Below the pieces are notes generated by a model, which saw only the letters and a list, made by a program, of their open reading frames with translations, searched no databases and had not been told where the DNA came from. Positions 63,366-64,000 of a stretch of DNA of 64,000 nucleotides are shown piece by piece. This DNA is from an uncultured Bacteroidota bacterium. GTDB lineage: Bacteria; Bacteroidota; Bacteroidia; Flavobacteriales; Flavobacteriaceae. The translations under genes were made by a program, and so were the position numbers. The stretch is taken from contig CACMVZ010000001.1 of NCBI GenBank assembly GCA_902617285.1, positions 62,001 to 126,000 on the forward strand, read 5' to 3'. Positions within the stretch are counted from its first letter, which is position 1, and each line of letters begins with the position of its first letter.

Positions 63366-63962
63366 CTATTTTTCTTCTTTAATTATTCTTTTTTTTAAGT
63401 AATTGAGAATTATGCCATAAATGGGTAGAAATAAAATAAGCCCTATAATAATTTTAATTATAAGTTGATTTGTAGCAATTTCAAACCAATTCTTGGACAT
63501 ATATATGTCATCTGAATTATAAAATGCAGTAAAGAAAAAAGAATAAGTATCAATAATATTTGATACGAAGGTTGAAAGAGAAGGTGCTACCCACCAATAT
63601 GAATATCTATTTCTAAAATACTGAAAAGCGTTGATATCAATAAGTATACTCAAAGCATATGCAACTGAACTCGCTAAACTTATTCTAATTGCAATTGATA
63701 TTAAGTTCTGCTCATAATAAAGAATTAGAAAGGATGAAACAATTGCAAATGGAAATGCGAATGAAATAGTTTTTTGTGCTATTGACTTACCTACCAGTCT
63801 GACAGTTAAATCGCTTGCAACAATTACTAGTGGAAAGCTGAAAGCTGCTAATGTCAGTTTTACTCCAATAATTTCTATAGGAATCGATACTAGAAAATTA
63901 GATAATGATATTATTATAATATGAAGTAATACAAGGTATTTTAATAATATTTTATTTTTCAT
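63366..63962 (-). CDS. Queuosine precursor transporter (YhhQ/VUT family)
   Basis: 198 residues with about six membrane helices. The signature FPLVIVASDLTVRLVGKSIAQKTI near 40-62 and the acidic-polar FVSNIIDTYSFFFTAFYNS near 137 fit the DUF165/YhhQ family, which imports preQ0 or preQ1 for queuosine tRNA modification. No queC/D/E/F genes are visible; an upstream gene is cut off at the window end. The ATG is at 63962. Confidence 0.85.
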   Translation of the reverse strand: MKNKILLKYLVLLHIIIISLSNFLVSIPIEIIGVKLTLAAFSFPLVIVASDLTVRLVGKSIAQKTISFAFPFAIVSSFLILYYEQNLISIAIRISLASSVAYALSILIDINAFQYFRNRYSYWWVAPSLSTFVSNIIDTYSFFFTAFYNSDDIYMSKNWFEIATNQLIIKIIIGLILFLPIYGIILNYLKKRIIKEEK

Positions 63963-64000
63963 TTAACTTCCACCAATTTTCCCATGGAAATATATACCAT

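Noticed and set aside
63963-64000. 3' end of an upstream minus-strand gene
   Set aside because: Two frames are open (one ending with an ATGA overlap, one ending PWENWWKLNEK); 38 bases cannot decide.
1-64000. tRNA, rRNA or riboswitch genes
   Set aside because: Intergenic spaces were read for T-loop (GTTCGA) and clover-leaf patterns and for known riboswitch cores; none was found.

Overview
The window looks like a chromosomal segment of a marine-type Flavobacteriia (Bacteroidota) genome. It is strongly AT-rich (roughly 30% G+C by eye) and very compact, with many 1-20 bp gene overlaps. Lineage markers are the LpxC-FabZ fusion inside an lpxD-lpxC/fabZ-lpxA-efp-sucD operon, the fused alpha/beta E1 dehydrogenase, lipoproteins with a Lys-acidic signal after the lipobox cysteine, DUF4834/YfhO genes, and Bacteroidetes-type -7 boxes (TAnnTTTG).

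Layout. 1-7.7 kb: 3' part of ung, fused 2-oxoacid dehydrogenase E1, a CotH-like lipoprotein, two DUF1569 paralogues flanking mscL and a calcium-repeat lipoprotein, then YbjQ with a small membrane protein. 7.7-14 kb: a long minus-strand operon for lipid A and fatty-acid genes, EF-P, SucD, FabG and a prohibitin. 14-34 kb: dense housekeeping genes (tsaE, proline dehydrogenase, aroB, Lrp and XRE regulators, parCE, ychF, ferredoxin, serC-serA, msrA, a LolD-type ATPase, a dihydroorotase-like protein without catalytic ligands, bcp, and an endonuclease III without its Fe-S cysteines). 33.6-34.3 kb: a small cassette of two tiny membrane-protein genes between related direct-repeat sites. 34.4-43.9 kb: uvrA, a flippase, YfhO, a GNAT-like protein and mnmE.

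43.9-56 kb is an accessory region. It starts with a compact convergent restriction-modification pair, continues with two coiled-coil surface lipoproteins (beta-helix and leucine-rich repeat), a broken restriction-linked fragment, four genes I cannot identify, and ends with two tandem DUF285-repeat lipoproteins whose first ~570 bp are nearly identical. 56-64 kb carries secreted or periplasmic proteins (NTF2-like folds, a beta-barrel, a metallo-beta-lactamase-fold enzyme), a BASS-family transporter, DUF2237, DUF502, DUF2461 and a queuosine-precursor transporter.

The least explained signals are microproteins. Four consecutive two-transmembrane microprotein genes (48-58 aa) at 61.3-62.0 kb are joined by nearly identical stop-to-start spacers. 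A separate single-membrane-segment microprotein family (MKxRNPFKDY start) has one copy at 34.0 kb and one at 56.0 kb. No tRNA, rRNA, CRISPR array, insertion sequence or replication origin was recognised.
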